A DNA stretch of 64,000 nucleotides from Neobacillus niacini (GCF_023715785.1 NZ_JAMBOX010000004.1:1-64000), one strand, 5' to 3'; shown: positions 20,005 to 31,133, numbered from the stretch's first letter. Notes: generated by a model not told the origin, from the letters alone. A program made the numbers and translations.

Positions 20005-20038
20005 GAAGCAAAATAGGCAATTATCCCTATTTTGCTTC
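20005..20038 (-). terminator. Terminator after spoIVB
   Basis: A 13-bp perfect stem, GAAGCAAAATAGG with CCTATTTTGCTTC, starts 4 nt after the spoIVB stop codon and is followed by T6 on the minus strand. Confidence 0.88.
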
Positions 20039-20042
20039 CTGA

Positions 20043-21338
20043 TTAACTTGCCTTATTCTTAGGCATTTCATATATGTTAATTCCGGCTTCATTTAGCATC
20101 CATTCAATGTGAACTCCATAACCAGAGGTCGGATCATTGACAAAAACATGGGTGACTGCTCCGATGAGCTTGCCATTTTGGATTATTGGGCTGCCGCTCA
20201 TTCCTTGAACAATTCCCCCTGTCTTTTCCAAAAGCTTAGGATCGGTTACTTTAATAACCATCCCTTTGGTAGCCGGAAACTTTTGCGGAATTGTACTGAC
20301 AATTTCAACATTAAATTCTTCGACCTTGTCATCATTTACTACTGTCAAGATCTTGGCTGGCCCCTCTTTTACCTGATGTGACAAGGCAATCGGAAGCGGC
20401 TTATCCAAGACGCCATTCTTTAAATCCTTATTTAATTCGCCGAATATCCCAAATGGGCTGTTCTTCTTAATATTTCCGACCACTTCACGATCTGATGAAA
20501 ATCGGGCGAGTTTTTCTCCTGGATCGCCGTTGCTGCCTTTTTCAATGGAAGTGACGGTTGAGCGGACAATTTGTCCATCTTCGACCACAATCGGCTGTTT
20601 TGTATCCATGTCGGAAATGACATGGCCAAGTGCACCGTATTTTTTCGTTTGCGGGTGAATGAATGTCATCGTCCCGATTCCTGCTGCGGAATCCCTAATA
20701 TATAAGCCAAGTTTATAGGTGTTTTCCCCTTTGTCTTTTAACGGAGTTAGTTTTGTTGTAAATTTGCCGGACTCCCGGCTGATGACCATATCTAATGGTT
20801 TTTCTTCTTGCCCTGCTGCCTGGACATATGGTGCGACATCTGTCATTTTTTCTATTTTATTTCCATTGATTTCGGTAATAATATCTCCGACCTTAATTCC
20901 TGCGATTTCACCCGGAGATTTTTTTCCATCAGCGGTGTTCACCAAGTGGTGGCCTACAACTAAAACACCGACTGTATTCAATTTTACGCCGATTGATTGT
21001 CCCCCAGGAATGACACGAAAATCCTTTAAGACATTTACATCGACTTTCTTAACCGGAATGCCGGCAAATTCCAGAATCATTTCATCTTTGCCCTGTTCCG
21101 CTGCCTGAAAAGAAACAGAATGTTTTTCCTGGTCAAGGGTATTCAAATTGTGAGAAACTAAAGAGGCTGTAACCGGTGCAGCCTTTTTAAAGGTATAATC
21201 CTGTCCTTCAAATACGGTAATGCTTTTGGGAATGCTTAAAAACTCACGCATTGGCTGAAAAAAAATTAGGCTTATTAATGAAACAAGGAGAATTCCACCA
21301 ATAGTTTTTCTTAATATTTCTAATTTCAAACTTTTCAC
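20043..21338 (-). CDS. spoIVB: SpoIVB serine peptidase, sigma-K checkpoint
   Basis: A 431-residue forespore-secreted S55 peptidase that cleaves SpoIVFA to trigger pro-sigma-K processing. It has an N-terminal membrane anchor ([12 protein letters not shown]), a PDZ domain ([21 protein letters not shown]), and the peptidase domain with the nucleophile in GMSGSP (about Ser383). Start is GTG 21338 with GAGGAGAG upstream. It lies directly between recN and spo0A, its conserved place in Bacillus. Confidence 0.97.
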   Translation of the reverse strand: MKSLKLEILRKTIGGILLVSLISLIFFQPMREFLSIPKSITVFEGQDYTFKKAAPVTASLVSHNLNTLDQEKHSVSFQAAEQGKDEMILEFAGIPVKKVDVNVLKDFRVIPGGQSIGVKLNTVGVLVVGHHLVNTADGKKSPGEIAGIKVGDIITEINGNKIEKMTDVAPYVQAAGQEEKPLDMVISRESGKFTTKLTPLKDKGENTYKLGLYIRDSAAGIGTMTFIHPQTKKYGALGHVISDMDTKQPIVVEDGQIVRSTVTSIEKGSNGDPGEKLARFSSDREVVGNIKKNSPFGIFGELNKDLKNGVLDKPLPIALSHQVKEGPAKILTVVNDDKVEEFNVEIVSTIPQKFPATKGMVIKVTDPKLLEKTGGIVQGMSGSPIIQNGKLIGAVTHVFVNDPTSGYGVHIEWMLNEAGINIYEMPKNKAS

Positions 21339-21423
21339 TCTCCTCGCTTCTTTTTCTGCAGTTGAAAATGGCTACATCTTTAATTTTGCCTCCTTGACAA
21401 TCATTTATAACTTTGTTCAATAT

Positions 21424-21449
21424 AAAAAAGCTACCCAAGATGGATAGCA
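21424..21449 (-). terminator. Terminator after recN
   Basis: GCTATCC and GGGTAGC form a stem (one G-T pair) followed by T6 on the minus strand, 3 nt past the recN stop. Confidence 0.85.
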
Positions 21450-21451
21450 TT

Positions 21452-23140
21452 TCAATTTTTTTTATTTTTTACAGCTATTTGCAGTAATTCCTCTGCATGT
21501 TGTTTGGTTAAATCGGTTATTTCGGCACCCGAAATCATCCGGCCAACCTCTTTAATCTTTTCTTGCTCATTTAATGGCTTGACAGAAGTCGTTGTCCTGC
21601 CCCCCTTAACAACCTTGGAAATGAACAAATGAGTATCTGCCATCGCAGCTACCTGCGGTAAATGAGAAATGCATAAAACTTGGGAATTGATGGCCACTTT
21701 ATAAATCTTCTCAGCTATTGCCTGGGCCACCCGGCCGCTAACACCAGTATCCACTTCATCGAAAATAATCGAGGTAACGCCCTGATGCTTCGAAAAAATA
21801 CTTTTGAGACCAAGCATAATTCGTGACAATTCCCCGCCCGATGCCACCTTGGATAATGGCTTTAACGGTTCCCCGGGATTGGTTGAAATAAAAAACTCCG
21901 CATGATCTGCACCGGTTTTGGAAAAGTGGTCGGTTTCCGTTTCAAAACGGATTTCAAAGATTGTTTTTTCCATGTACAGTTCTTTTAATTCTTTATGGAT
22001 TAACCCTGTCAGTTTTTTTGCCCACTTTTGTCGAAGCTCAGTTAAAAACTTAGCCTCAAGGCTTAAGTCCTTCTTTACAGAAGCTAATTCTTTCTGCAGT
22101 TCATCAATCCGTGTTTCCTTATTTTGCAGTGTTTCGATTTCTTCTTCAATTTTCGCGGCATATTCGAGAATTTCCTGTATCGTCTTTCCATATTTTCGTT
22201 TCAACTGATTGATTTCATTCAATCGGTCTTCAATTTCATGTAACCGTTCTGGATCAAATTCCAACAGGTCAAGTTCATTCCTTAATGACCGAGCGGCGTC
22301 TTCCAACTGATAGAAGCTGTTTGAAACATTTTCAAACATTTCTTTATAGCCAGAGTCCAGGGCAGCAGCAGCTTCGAGGTGACCCATCGCCATGCCAATC
22401 CAGTCCAAACCCTTTTGATCACCATTTAAGGCATTATGGCTCAACTGGAAGGCTTCATATAGTTTTTCAAAATTCGCCAGCCTTCGTTTCTCTTCCAACA
22501 ATTCCTCATCTTCATTGAGCTTTAGATTGGCTTTTTGAATTTCATTTAATTGAAACATGATCAAATCCAAGCGATGAGCCATTTTCTGGTCATTCTCACT
22601 TAAGGCCTTCAGTCTTTGCCTCGTCTGTTCGAAGCGTCGAAAAACTTCTTGATATTCATTAATCGCTGGGAAGATTTCCTCAGCCCCAAATTGGTCGAGA
22701 AGCGGCAAATGCCTTGTTTCATCCATCAATTCCTGATGTTCATGCTGTCCATGGATGTCAACAAGAGCGGCGCCAATTTCTCTAAGAGTGGAAATGGTGA
22801 CTAGTTTACCATTGACCCGGCATATGCTTTTTCCCGTCTTGGAAATATCACGGCGCAAAATAATTGTGCCTTCTTCCATATCAATGCCAAATTCCAATGC
22901 TTTTTTACAAACGGGATGCTCGGTATCGTCAATTTGAAACAGACCCTCCAGTTCTGCCTTTTCTTCACCGTGACGGACAAATTCCGCTGACCCCCGGGCA
23001 CCAGTCAGTAAATGAACGGCATCAATGATTATGGATTTTCCTGCACCCGTTTCTCCAGTTAATACTGTTAAGCCTTTATTAAAAGAGATAGAAATTTTTT
23101 CAATAATGGCGAAATTTTTAATGGATAATTCTGCTAACAT
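21452..23140 (-). CDS. recN: DNA repair ATPase RecN
   Basis: SMC-like protein (562 aa) recruited early to double-strand breaks. The Walker A motif GETGAGKSIIIDA is at the N-terminus; long coiled-coil arms fill roughly residues 160-370; the ABC signature LSRIMLGLKSI and Walker B SIIFDEVDTGVSG are in the C-terminal third. It starts 17 nt after ahrC, matching the ahrC-recN pair of B. subtilis. Confidence 0.97.
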   Translation of the reverse strand: MLAELSIKNFAIIEKISISFNKGLTVLTGETGAGKSIIIDAVHLLTGARGSAEFVRHGEEKAELEGLFQIDDTEHPVCKKALEFGIDMEEGTIILRRDISKTGKSICRVNGKLVTISTLREIGAALVDIHGQHEHQELMDETRHLPLLDQFGAEEIFPAINEYQEVFRRFEQTRQRLKALSENDQKMAHRLDLIMFQLNEIQKANLKLNEDEELLEEKRRLANFEKLYEAFQLSHNALNGDQKGLDWIGMAMGHLEAAAALDSGYKEMFENVSNSFYQLEDAARSLRNELDLLEFDPERLHEIEDRLNEINQLKRKYGKTIQEILEYAAKIEEEIETLQNKETRIDELQKELASVKKDLSLEAKFLTELRQKWAKKLTGLIHKELKELYMEKTIFEIRFETETDHFSKTGADHAEFFISTNPGEPLKPLSKVASGGELSRIMLGLKSIFSKHQGVTSIIFDEVDTGVSGRVAQAIAEKIYKVAINSQVLCISHLPQVAAMADTHLFISKVVKGGRTTTSVKPLNEQEKIKEVGRMISGAEITDLTKQHAEELLQIAVKNKKN

Positions 23141-23156
23141 GAAACATTCCCCCAGA

Positions 23157-23606
23157 TTAGAGCATTTCTAGGAATCGGTTTGTGATGGTTTCTGTATCTT
23201 CCTGCGTCCGACAAATAATGAGAATCGTATCATCTCCGCAAATCGTTCCGACTATTTCATCCCAATCCAAATTATCGATTAAAGCCCCTATCGCCATGGC
23301 ATTTCCTGGAAGACTCTTCATGACGAGCAAATTACCGGCGGAGTCAATCCGTACGAAGGCATCGACCAGTGCCCTTTTTAGTTTTTGCAGCGGGTTAAAA
23401 CGCTGGTCGGCAGGCAGACTGTATTTGTAGCGCCCATCACTTAACGGTACTTTCACTAGATGCAATTCTTTTATATCTCGAGACACGGTGGCCTGGGTTA
23501 CATTATATCCGGCATTTTTTAATTCATCGACCAATTCGTCCTGAGTTTCAATATCATTGCTGGCAATGATCTCTCTTATTTTGATATGACGTTGACCCTT
23601 GTTCAT
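23157..23606 (-). CDS. ahrC: Arginine repressor AhrC/ArgR
   Basis: Arginine-dependent hexameric regulator that represses biosynthesis and activates catabolism. The N-terminal winged helix ([20 protein letters not shown], then [17 protein letters not shown]) is followed by the C-terminal arginine-binding and oligomerisation domain with [13 protein letters not shown]. Start set at ATG 23606 (149 aa) with GGAGTGG upstream; an extension to 23624 lacks a ribosome site. Confidence 0.96.
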   Translation of the reverse strand: MNKGQRHIKIREIIASNDIETQDELVDELKNAGYNVTQATVSRDIKELHLVKVPLSDGRYKYSLPADQRFNPLQKLKRALVDAFVRIDSAGNLLVMKSLPGNAMAIGALIDNLDWDEIVGTICGDDTILIICRTQEDTETITNRFLEML

Positions 23607-23722
23607 GGTTCCACTCCTACGCATTTTGGACTATATTTCACCTAATCATATGTTAGCCCATTTTGGCAAACTTGTACATTTTTTATTTATAAAAATACAG
23701 CGGTATACAAAAAAATTTAAAA

Positions 23723-23746
23723 GGAGTAGGCAAAAAACGCCTACCC
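23723..23746 (-). terminator. Terminator after yqxC
   Basis: GGGTAGGCG and its complement around a T6 loop form a stem at the yqxC stop codon. A TTTTAAATTTTTTT tract follows on the minus strand, so the dxs-yqxC transcript probably ends here. Confidence 0.75.
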
Positions 23747-24577
23747 CTAATCTTGCTTTGAATTAAATTCTTTATGCGCTTCTGTAACGATCTCTACTGG
23801 CTTTATAGGAAGTTGATTAATACCCGTTTCGCGCGCGCCTTCCCACTTGAGATGGAGCAGGAATTCGATATTCCCATCGCCGCCGGTAATTGGCGAATAG
23901 GATAAATTGGAGATGACATAACCCTCCCCAACTGAAAAATCAATGATTTTATCTATTACCTGAAGGTGCACCTTTTGGTCACGGACAATGCCTTTCTTCC
24001 CAACCTGTTCTCTTCCGGCTTCAAACTGAGGTTTTATTAGGGCAACGACGTCGCCTCCAGGGACAAGCAGTGTTTTTAACACTGGCAGTATTAAGGTCAA
24101 AGATATAAACGAAACATCAATAGTAGCAAAATTCGGCATTTCCCCGGCTAAATCAGCAGGAGTGACATAGCGGAAATTGGTTCGCTCCATGACAATAACC
24201 CGAGGATCCTGGCGCAATTTCCATGCCAGCTGATTATAGCCGACATCGAGTGCGTAGGACATTTTAGCGCCATTTTGCAGGGCACAATCAGTAAACCCCC
24301 CCGTTGAGGAACCAATATCCAGCAATACCTTTTCTGCCATGCTGACATCGAAGACTTTTAAAGCTTTTTCAAGCTTTAAGCCGCCACGGCTGACATAGGG
24401 AAGAACATTCCCCTTCACGGTCAATGGAATATCCGTTTTGACTTTTTCCCCAGGTTTATCCATCCGTTCTTGGTTTGAATAAACAAGGCCTGCCATGACG
24501 GCGCGTTTCGCTTTTTCCCTAGTCTCAAATAAGCCCCGTTCCACTAGCAAAACATCTAAACGTTCTTTTGTATTCAT
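23747..24577 (-). CDS. yqxC: TlyA-family RNA methyltransferase
   Basis: A 276-residue protein with an N-terminal S4 RNA-binding domain (RLDVLLVERGLFETREKAKRAV) and an FtsJ-like methyltransferase domain whose SAM motif is LDIGSSTGGFTDC. The family 2'-O-methylates ribosomal RNA cytidines; older names call it hemolysin. Its start is 3 nt after the dxs stop, so it is translated from the dxs transcript. Confidence 0.93.
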   Translation of the reverse strand: MNTKERLDVLLVERGLFETREKAKRAVMAGLVYSNQERMDKPGEKVKTDIPLTVKGNVLPYVSRGGLKLEKALKVFDVSMAEKVLLDIGSSTGGFTDCALQNGAKMSYALDVGYNQLAWKLRQDPRVIVMERTNFRYVTPADLAGEMPNFATIDVSFISLTLILPVLKTLLVPGGDVVALIKPQFEAGREQVGKKGIVRDQKVHLQVIDKIIDFSVGEGYVISNLSYSPITGGDGNIEFLLHLKWEGARETGINQLPIKPVEIVTEAHKEFNSKQD

Positions 24578-24580
24578 TGG

Positions 24581-26476
24581 TTATGCCCTTTGCTGTTTTT
24601 TTCGTGCGAGGATTGAGATTCTATTGACTGCCTCTTCAGTCGTTAAGCCAATTTCTTCAAGAAGAGAATTAACATCACCGTGTTCGATGAATTGATCTGG
24701 TATCCCCATGCGATCAATTTGGGCGTGGCAATACCCCAGCGTCTGGGCGGACTCAAGCACGGCACTGCCGAAGCCCCCTTGTAAAATGGCTTCCTCAATT
24801 GTAAGGATCGGCATATTGTCCGCGAACAGTTCCGCAAGCATTTTTTCGTCCATCGGCTTGATAAACCGGGCATTGACAACTCTCACAGAGATCCCTTGCT
24901 TTTCAAGAATCATTGCCGCTTTCATTGCCATCGGAATCGTCGTTCCAAAGGTTAAAATCGCAGCATCGTCCCCCTGTTTTAAAACCTCCCAGGTCCCGAT
25001 CGGTATGCTTTTTAGCTTTTCATCCATTGGAACACCGACTCCATTACCGCGCGGGAACCTCATGGCGATTGGGCCGTCATCATAATTCAAGGCCGTATAA
25101 ACCATATGTTGTCCTTCATTTTCATCCTTTGGCATCATCAGCACAATATTCGGAACATGTCTTAGAAAGGCAATATCAAATACGCCCTGATGGGTTTCAC
25201 CGTCAGCGCCGACCAATCCGGCACGGTCAATTCCAATAAATACATTCAGGTTTTGCCGGCAAATATCATGCACAACCTGGTCATAAGCTCGCTGCAAAAA
25301 AGTGGAATATATCGCCAAAAATGGCTTCATATTCTGTGTGGCAAGTCCTGCGGCAACCGTAGCAGCATGCTGTTCGGCAATCCCGACATCAAACATTCGA
25401 TCAGGAAATTCACTTGCAAAGCCCTCAAGCTTTGAACCTACCGGCATGGCAGGCGTGATCGCCACAATCCGATCATCCTCCCGGGCAAGGCGGCGCACTG
25501 TTTCACTTACAAGGCTGCTCCAGGCTGGAGGCTGCTTCGTATTTGGCTTAACAAAATCCCCCGTATCCATTTTGTACGGTCCGGTTCCATGCCATGTTCC
25601 TTTCTTATCGGTCTCGGCAGGTTGGAAACCTTTTCCTTTCTTGGTGATGACATGAATGAGCACGGGACCTTCCGTTTTTTTCGCGTAGGTGAAGTTCTCA
25701 AATAAATCATCATAGTTATGGCCATCAATCGGGCCAAGATACGTAAAGCCCAATTCTTCAAAAAACATCCCGGATACTAATAAATATTTCAGGCTGTCCT
25801 TAATCCGTTCCGCAGTGGCAGCCAGCTTCCCGCCGACAGCAGGAACTTTCTTCAACAACATTTCCAGCTCGTCTTTGACCCAATTATATTTGCCGGCGGT
25901 CCGTAATTGCCCAAGAATATTGTGCAAGGCTCCAACGTTAGGGGCGATTGACATTTCGTTATCGTTCAAAATAACAATCATGTCTTTTTTCTCATGCCCG
26001 ATATGGTTTAGTGCTTCTAGAGCCATCCCCCCGGTTAAAGCACCGTCGCCGATGACAGGAACAACAAAGTGTTTTTCCTTTTTTAAATCCCGGGCAATCG
26101 CCATTCCCATCGCCGCGGAAAGAGAAGTGGAGCTGTGGCCGGTCTCCCAGACATCATGCTCGCTTTCAACCCGTTTAGGAAAGCCGCAAAGTCCCTTAAA
26201 CTGTCTTAATGTATCAAATTCACAGGCCCTTCCCGTTAAAATCTTATGGACATAGGATTGGTGTCCGACATCCCAAATAATTTTGTCACGCGGGCTATCA
26301 AAGCATTTATGTAAAGCGATTGTCAGTTCAACCACACCAAGATTTGGGCCAATATGGCCGCCGGTAACAGAAAGCTTTTCAATTAAAAATTGGCGTATGT
26401 CCTGACTTAAAGACTCCAATTCTTTGTTGCTCATACTTTTTAAAAATGCCGGGTCTTTTATGTTTAATAGATCCAT
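24581..26476 (-). CDS. dxs: 1-deoxy-D-xylulose-5-phosphate synthase
   Basis: Thiamine diphosphate enzyme making DXP from pyruvate and glyceraldehyde-3-phosphate, the first step of the MEP isoprenoid pathway. The TPP motif [18 protein letters not shown] with downstream LNDNEMSI is present, as are the catalytic-His region [13 protein letters not shown] and the transketolase segment [15 protein letters not shown]. Length 631 aa is typical. It lies downstream of ispA with a 186-nt gap in which I see no gene. Confidence 0.97.
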   Translation of the reverse strand: MDLLNIKDPAFLKSMSNKELESLSQDIRQFLIEKLSVTGGHIGPNLGVVELTIALHKCFDSPRDKIIWDVGHQSYVHKILTGRACEFDTLRQFKGLCGFPKRVESEHDVWETGHSSTSLSAAMGMAIARDLKKEKHFVVPVIGDGALTGGMALEALNHIGHEKKDMIVILNDNEMSIAPNVGALHNILGQLRTAGKYNWVKDELEMLLKKVPAVGGKLAATAERIKDSLKYLLVSGMFFEELGFTYLGPIDGHNYDDLFENFTYAKKTEGPVLIHVITKKGKGFQPAETDKKGTWHGTGPYKMDTGDFVKPNTKQPPAWSSLVSETVRRLAREDDRIVAITPAMPVGSKLEGFASEFPDRMFDVGIAEQHAATVAAGLATQNMKPFLAIYSTFLQRAYDQVVHDICRQNLNVFIGIDRAGLVGADGETHQGVFDIAFLRHVPNIVLMMPKDENEGQHMVYTALNYDDGPIAMRFPRGNGVGVPMDEKLKSIPIGTWEVLKQGDDAAILTFGTTIPMAMKAAMILEKQGISVRVVNARFIKPMDEKMLAELFADNMPILTIEEAILQGGFGSAVLESAQTLGYCHAQIDRMGIPDQFIEHGDVNSLLEEIGLTTEEAVNRISILARKKQQRA

Positions 26477-26662
26477 TTACGGACCACTCACTTTCATACT
26501 TTTTCTTCGTCCCAGGCAGTTAATCTAAAAGACGGTTTGATTTAAAAACCCGGGCTCTTAAAAAATAGCCGCTAACACAACTGTGATAACGGCATTGACA
26601 ACGGTTTCTACATTGAAACCAATTATAACACAGTTAATTTCCTGCCTCAAATGCCTGGATGC

Positions 26663-27559
26663 TTAATGATCCCGGGATGCCACCAGTTCGGCTAGCTCCA
26701 CCAGAAGGTTTATATTTAATCCCGTTTTCTGCAGATTTACCTTTGCCGCAGTGATTTGCTTGGTTAATTCGGCTTTAGCCCCTTCCAATGTTAACAGTTT
26801 CGGATAGGTGCTCTTCAAGTTGGCCGTGTCACTTCCTACTTTTTTTCCAATCAATTGCTGGCTGCCAGTTACATCCAGAATATCGTCCTGAATTTGAAAG
26901 GCAAGACCTAGATGGTGGGCAAAAGCTGACAGGGATTCCATTTGGTTTTGATTTGCCCCTGCAATGATGGCCCCGGCCAAGACACTATAGCTCAATAGTT
27001 TACCGGTTTTATGAGTATGGATATATTCCAGCTCCTGAAGGGATAGAAACTTGTCTTCCCCTTCCATATCGGCCACCTGACCGCCAACCATTCCTTCTGC
27101 TCCGGCTGCTTTAGCCATTTCGACAACAAGCTTTATTTTTGTTTCTGGAGGTACCGATTCATTTGGAAGCTTTCCGATTACTTCAAAGCTGTAAGTTAAT
27201 AAAGCATCCCCTGCCAGCGTGGCAACAGCATCCCCGAAAACCTTATGATTGGTCGGCTTGCCTCTTCTAAGATCGTCATTATCCATGCTTGGAAGGTCGT
27301 CATGAATCAGTGAGTAGGTATGAATCATCTCAATCGCACAAGCGGGAAATAAGCCCTTGCGCGGATCCTCTCCAAATGCTTCCAGGGTTGCAAATAACAA
27401 AAGCGGACGGATTCTTTTGCCGCCGGCCTTAAGCGAATAGACCATTGAATCTTTTAATATGGAAGGAGCATTTAGCGTTTCAACCAATGTACGAAGCTCA
27501 TGATCCAAAAGAAGCTTATATTCATGTGCGAATTGATCTAATTGCCTGGTTTCCAACAT
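26663..27559 (-). CDS. ispA: Farnesyl diphosphate synthase
   Basis: Trans-prenyltransferase (298 aa) that condenses IPP with DMAPP and GPP. The first Asp-rich motif is DDLPSMDNDD and the second is FQIQDDILDVTG; KAGGKRIRPLL is the IPP-binding region. The ATG shares a base with the xseB stop codon, so xseA-xseB-ispA is a tight operon, as in B. subtilis (yqiD). Confidence 0.96.
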   Translation of the reverse strand: MLETRQLDQFAHEYKLLLDHELRTLVETLNAPSILKDSMVYSLKAGGKRIRPLLLFATLEAFGEDPRKGLFPACAIEMIHTYSLIHDDLPSMDNDDLRRGKPTNHKVFGDAVATLAGDALLTYSFEVIGKLPNESVPPETKIKLVVEMAKAAGAEGMVGGQVADMEGEDKFLSLQELEYIHTHKTGKLLSYSVLAGAIIAGANQNQMESLSAFAHHLGLAFQIQDDILDVTGSQQLIGKKVGSDTANLKSTYPKLLTLEGAKAELTKQITAAKVNLQKTGLNINLLVELAELVASRDH

Positions 27560-27792
27560 TACTCCTCCTCGTTAATGGAAAAATTATCTGTACGTCCATC
27601 CTCCGTTATGATTTTCGTAATTTGTTCCTCAACATTTTTCAGCTTGTCATGACAAAGCTTTGAAAGTTCCATGCCTTCCTTATAGTAAGTGATTGCTTCC
27701 TCAAGAGGGACATCTCCCGCCTCAAGCTTATCAACAATTTTCTCAAGCTTTGACATTGCCGCTTCAAACGAGATGGTTTGCTCATTTGCCAT
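27559..27792 (-). CDS. xseB: Exodeoxyribonuclease VII small subunit
   Basis: A 77-residue helical subunit with the family pattern [21 protein letters not shown], then [15 protein letters not shown]. It binds XseA to form exonuclease VII, which degrades single-stranded DNA in repair. Its start overlaps the end of xseA by 11 nt. Confidence 0.96.
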   Translation of the reverse strand: MANEQTISFEAAMSKLEKIVDKLEAGDVPLEEAITYYKEGMELSKLCHDKLKNVEEQITKIITEDGRTDNFSINEEE

Positions 27793-29140
27793 TGTTTTCG
27801 CTCTCCTTTATATTCTCCACTTTACAAAAAAGGCTTCCATCTGACAGCTGAATCTGCACCTGATCAGATACCTTTACTTGATTGACACTTTTAATTAACC
27901 CGTTATTGCTGGTATACGCTACGCTGTATCCACGTTCCATAATTTTCAAAGGACTTAGAGCCTGCAAGGTGGAAATGATCCGGTCAAAATCTGTTTGTTT
28001 TTTTCCAAGGGTTTGTTGCATTGCCCTGTTCATATCTTTTTGTGTCCGTTCAAGTTGCTTTTTTGCTTCAGTTAACGCTTCACTAGGATGATTGCGCTGC
28101 AGACGTTTATAAAGCACTTCATGTTGTTCCGATTTTTCCGAAAACATTCGGGTGGTTCCGCGAACAAGAAGTTCTGTCAGTTTATCTACCTGTTCCATTT
28201 TCTGTTCGTAAAGCCGCTCTGGATATCGAAATGCGTACGACCTTTCCATACGGGCCAGCCGTTCACTTTCGAAGCGCAGTTTTTCCTTCATTGCTCTAAT
28301 GAGCCTTGTTTGCCGCTGCAGCACTCGGTCCATCAGTTCATCAATATGGGGAACTGCCAATTCGGCGGCCCCAGTTGGTGTTGGCGCCCGAAGATCAGCG
28401 ACAAAATCAGCAATGGTAAAATCCGTTTCATGCCCAACTGCAGAAATAATCGGGATCCTTGAGGCATAAATCGCCCTGGCTACCAGTTCTTCATTAAAAG
28501 CCCACAGTTCCTCAATGGAGCCGCCGCCGCGGCCGACAATCAATACATCTATTTCGCTCATTCTATTGGCTTTATCAATAGCTCCAGCAATCGAAGGGGC
28601 GGCATTTTCGCCTTGAACCAAAGCTGGAAAGACAATAATTGTGGCAATCGGATACCGTCTTTTGATTGTTGTAATGATATCCCTAATGGCTGCACCAGTA
28701 GGGGATGTGATGACTCCGACTGTTTTTGGAAAAGCCGGCAATGGTTTTTTTGTCTCGGCAGCAAATAATCCTTCCGTTCCCAGCTTTTGTTTTAATTGTT
28801 CAAATGCCAGAAACAGTTCCCCGATACCATCCGGTTGCATTTCTTTAATATAGAGTTGGTATTGTCCGCTCGATTCATAAACGGTGATATCACCTCTAAC
28901 GATAACCTTCATCCCATTTTCCGGAACAAACTTCATCGCCCGGGAATGACTCGAGAACATGACCGCAAGAATTCGGGCCTTATCGTCCTTTAAAGTAAAA
29001 TACATATGGCCGCTCGAATGCTGTTTAAAATTTGATATTTCCCCTCGGACATGAAGATCCTGCAAATGTGGGTCGGCATCAAATTTTCTTTTTATGTATT
29101 TTGTTAAAGCATGCACAGATAAATATCGTTGCTCCTGCAT
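27782..29140 (-). CDS. xseA: Exodeoxyribonuclease VII large subunit
   Basis: Catalytic subunit of exonuclease VII (452 aa from ATG 29140). The N-terminal OB fold contains [20 protein letters not shown]; the core has [29 protein letters not shown] and [19 protein letters not shown] with catalytic Asp and His residues; a long coiled coil follows. Start chosen because AAGGAG lies 10 nt before ATG 29140; the longer frame from 29167 would include that site. Confidence 0.96.
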   Translation of the reverse strand: MQEQRYLSVHALTKYIKRKFDADPHLQDLHVRGEISNFKQHSSGHMYFTLKDDKARILAVMFSSHSRAMKFVPENGMKVIVRGDITVYESSGQYQLYIKEMQPDGIGELFLAFEQLKQKLGTEGLFAAETKKPLPAFPKTVGVITSPTGAAIRDIITTIKRRYPIATIIVFPALVQGENAAPSIAGAIDKANRMSEIDVLIVGRGGGSIEELWAFNEELVARAIYASRIPIISAVGHETDFTIADFVADLRAPTPTGAAELAVPHIDELMDRVLQRQTRLIRAMKEKLRFESERLARMERSYAFRYPERLYEQKMEQVDKLTELLVRGTTRMFSEKSEQHEVLYKRLQRNHPSEALTEAKKQLERTQKDMNRAMQQTLGKKQTDFDRIISTLQALSPLKIMERGYSVAYTSNNGLIKSVNQVKVSDQVQIQLSDGSLFCKVENIKESENNGK

Positions 29141-29191
29141 AAAGATGTTACTCCTTTTGGAACCCATTGTTTAAACTGTTAAGAATAAAAC

Positions 29192-29265
29192 TGTCCTTAT
29201 CCATTATATAGTCAGTTCTTCCTTATGTCAGCCAAGAAGAAACCAATCATAATCGGATAAGGACA
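29192..29265. other. Long-range inverted repeat between folD and xseA
   Basis: TGTCCTTATCC (29192-29202) and GGATAAGGACA (29255-29265) are perfect 11-nt inverted copies separated by 52 nt, filling the 134-nt folD-xseA gap. It could fold in RNA as a large hairpin or be a protein-binding pair. No T tract follows. Confidence 0.45.
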
Positions 29266-29274
29266 ATCTGTTTA

Positions 29275-30129
29275 TTAGTGATTCAGGCTTTCAACTGCAG
29301 ATTTTAAGGTATTGTACATTAGCATTGTGATGGTCATCGGACCCACACCTTTAGGAACAGGAGTGATGTAACCGCATTTTTGGCTAACTTCATCAAATGC
29401 AACATCCCCGCAGAGCTTCCCGGCTTCATTGCGGTTAATACCGACATCGATGACAACAGCGCCCTCTTTGACATGTTCGGCCTTAATAAAGTTCGGTATG
29501 CCGACGGCAGCAATCAGGATATCTGCCTGGCTTGTATGTTTCACTAAATCTTTTGTTTTGGAGTGGCAATACGTTACCGTTGCATGTTGATTCAAGAGCA
29601 GTTGTCCTACCGGCTTGCCGACAATATTGCTTCTGCCGACAACAACGGCATGCTTGCCGGCAACAGAAATTCCCGTCTCTTCAAGAAGCACCATAATTCC
29701 ATAGGGAGTACAGGGCAGGAAGGCATTTTGGCCTGTCATCATCCTTCCGATATTAATTGGATGAAACCCATCGACATCCTTGAAAGGAGAAATGGCTTCA
29801 ATGACCTTTGTTTCATCAATATGTTTTGGAAGAGGGAGCTGAACCAAAATCCCGTGGATTTTCGGGTCGTCATTTAGTTCATTAATCCTTGAGAGCAACT
29901 CTTGCTCCGACACCTCTTCAGCCATTTCGATTAACAGCGAATGCATACCCAGTTCCTGACATGTCTTTTGTTTATTCGTCACATATGTACGTGAGGCATG
30001 ATTGTTTCCGACCAAAATTACCGCCAATCCCGGCGTTACGCCCTGACTTTTTAATTTTTCAACCTCTTTGGCAATTTCAAGCTTTTTTTTCGCGGCAATG
30101 TCTTTACCATTAATAATAACAGCAGTCAT
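29275..30129 (-). CDS. folD: Bifunctional methylene-THF dehydrogenase/cyclohydrolase
   Basis: A 284-residue enzyme interconverting methylene-, methenyl- and 10-formyl-tetrahydrofolate. Conserved are SRTYVTNKQKTCQELG (catalytic Tyr and Lys), GILVQLPLPKH, the NADP motif VVGRSNIVGKPVGQLLL and the C-terminal TPVPKGVGPMTITML. It follows nusB by 36 nt and precedes xseA. Confidence 0.97.
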   Translation of the reverse strand: MTAVIINGKDIAAKKKLEIAKEVEKLKSQGVTPGLAVILVGNNHASRTYVTNKQKTCQELGMHSLLIEMAEEVSEQELLSRINELNDDPKIHGILVQLPLPKHIDETKVIEAISPFKDVDGFHPINIGRMMTGQNAFLPCTPYGIMVLLEETGISVAGKHAVVVGRSNIVGKPVGQLLLNQHATVTYCHSKTKDLVKHTSQADILIAAVGIPNFIKAEHVKEGAVVIDVGINRNEAGKLCGDVAFDEVSQKCGYITPVPKGVGPMTITMLMYNTLKSAVESLNH

Positions 30130-30165
30130 TTTCTTCTCTCCCTTAAGTTAAGAAGACCCAATCAA

Positions 30166-30564
30166 TTATTCTTGAATAAGCGTTTGTTTTACCTTTGAAA
30201 GCACTGCATTGATAAATTTGCTTGATTGGTCATCTCCGTATATTTTTGCAATTTCAATGGCTTCATCCAAAATTACATTTTCCGGAATCTCCGGCTGAAA
30301 AAACCTCAATTCGTAAACCGCAATCCTTAAAATGTTGCGATCCACCGCTGCTAATCGTTCAATCGACCATTTTTCAAGATTGTCACTAATCAGCTTGTCA
30401 ATTTCCTCCCGCTGCTCTGTCACTCCTAAGACAAGCTTTGAAAGGTAGTCGTCACCTGCCTTGCCTTCCAATACATGCTCAATGGCTTCTGCTGGTTCTG
30501 TTTTGCTGATATCAATTTGAAAAAGTGCCTGTAATGCCTTTTCCCTTGCTATTCTTCTTTTCAT
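30166..30564 (-). CDS. nusB: Transcription antitermination factor NusB
   Basis: All-helical RNA-binding factor (132 aa from ATG 30564), starting MKRRIAREKALQALFQIDIS, with the C-terminal VILDEAIEIAKIYGDDQSSKFINAVL signature shared among NusB proteins. It works with NusE at boxA sites in rRNA transcription. The upstream extension from 30618 lacks family similarity. The yqhY terminator upstream means it needs its own promoter in the preceding 130 nt. Confidence 0.95.
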   Translation of the reverse strand: MKRRIAREKALQALFQIDISKTEPAEAIEHVLEGKAGDDYLSKLVLGVTEQREEIDKLISDNLEKWSIERLAAVDRNILRIAVYELRFFQPEIPENVILDEAIEIAKIYGDDQSSKFINAVLSKVKQTLIQE

Positions 30565-30696
30565 TATACCTTTAACTCCTTTAGAGAAATTAGCTATTTT
30601 ATGAATATTTTCATACATAAATATAGTATTTAACTATACGCATAAAAATAATAGCATAAGTAAGCAGGATTCGCATACAAGCGTCAGTAAAAAAGA

Positions 30697-30723
30697 AAAC
30701 CAAAGGAGAGGGTCCTTTGGTTT
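30697..30723. terminator. Terminator after yqhY
   Basis: AAACCAAAGGA and TCCTTTGGTTT pair perfectly over a 5-nt loop just after the yqhY stop, with T runs on both strands. It separates accB-accC-yqhY from nusB. Confidence 0.85.
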
Positions 30724-30725
30724 TT

Positions 30726-31133
30726 TTATACTTCTTCTTCGATTACCGGTTCCTGTTTTGGCGTTTCAAATTGAACGCCGACAATATGAATGTTAACTTC
30801 TTCCGCCTCCAAAGCGGTCATATTCAATAAGGCTTGGCGGATATTTTCTTGAATCTTTCCGGCCACCGTTGGAATCGAAATGCCGAACTTCATGACACAA
30901 TACACATCAATTTTGATTCCGGACTCAGTTAATTCGACTTTAACACCCTTACCATGATTTTTTTTGCCAAGCCGCTCCACAACACCAGCTGCGAAGTTTC
31001 CGCGCATACCGGAAACACCTTCCACTTCAGATGCGGCTATCCCAGCAATCACCTCAATTACTTCAGGAGCAATTTCAATTTTGCCAAGACTGTTACTTCC
31101 CTGATCCATTTCCAAAATACTGAATTCACTCAT
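30726..31133 (-). CDS. yqhY: Asp23/Gls24-family protein YqhY
   Basis: A 135-residue Asp23-family protein with the pattern GKIEIAPEVIEVIAGIAASEVEGV, then VYCVMKFGISIPTVAGKIQENI, and an acidic C-terminus. In B. subtilis YqhY is encoded after accB-accC and limits acetyl-CoA carboxylase activity; the same order is seen here. Start set at ATG 31133, which has GGAGGTG seven nt upstream. Confidence 0.93.
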   Translation of the reverse strand: MSEFSILEMDQGSNSLGKIEIAPEVIEVIAGIAASEVEGVSGMRGNFAAGVVERLGKKNHGKGVKVELTESGIKIDVYCVMKFGISIPTVAGKIQENIRQALLNMTALEAEEVNIHIVGVQFETPKQEPVIEEEV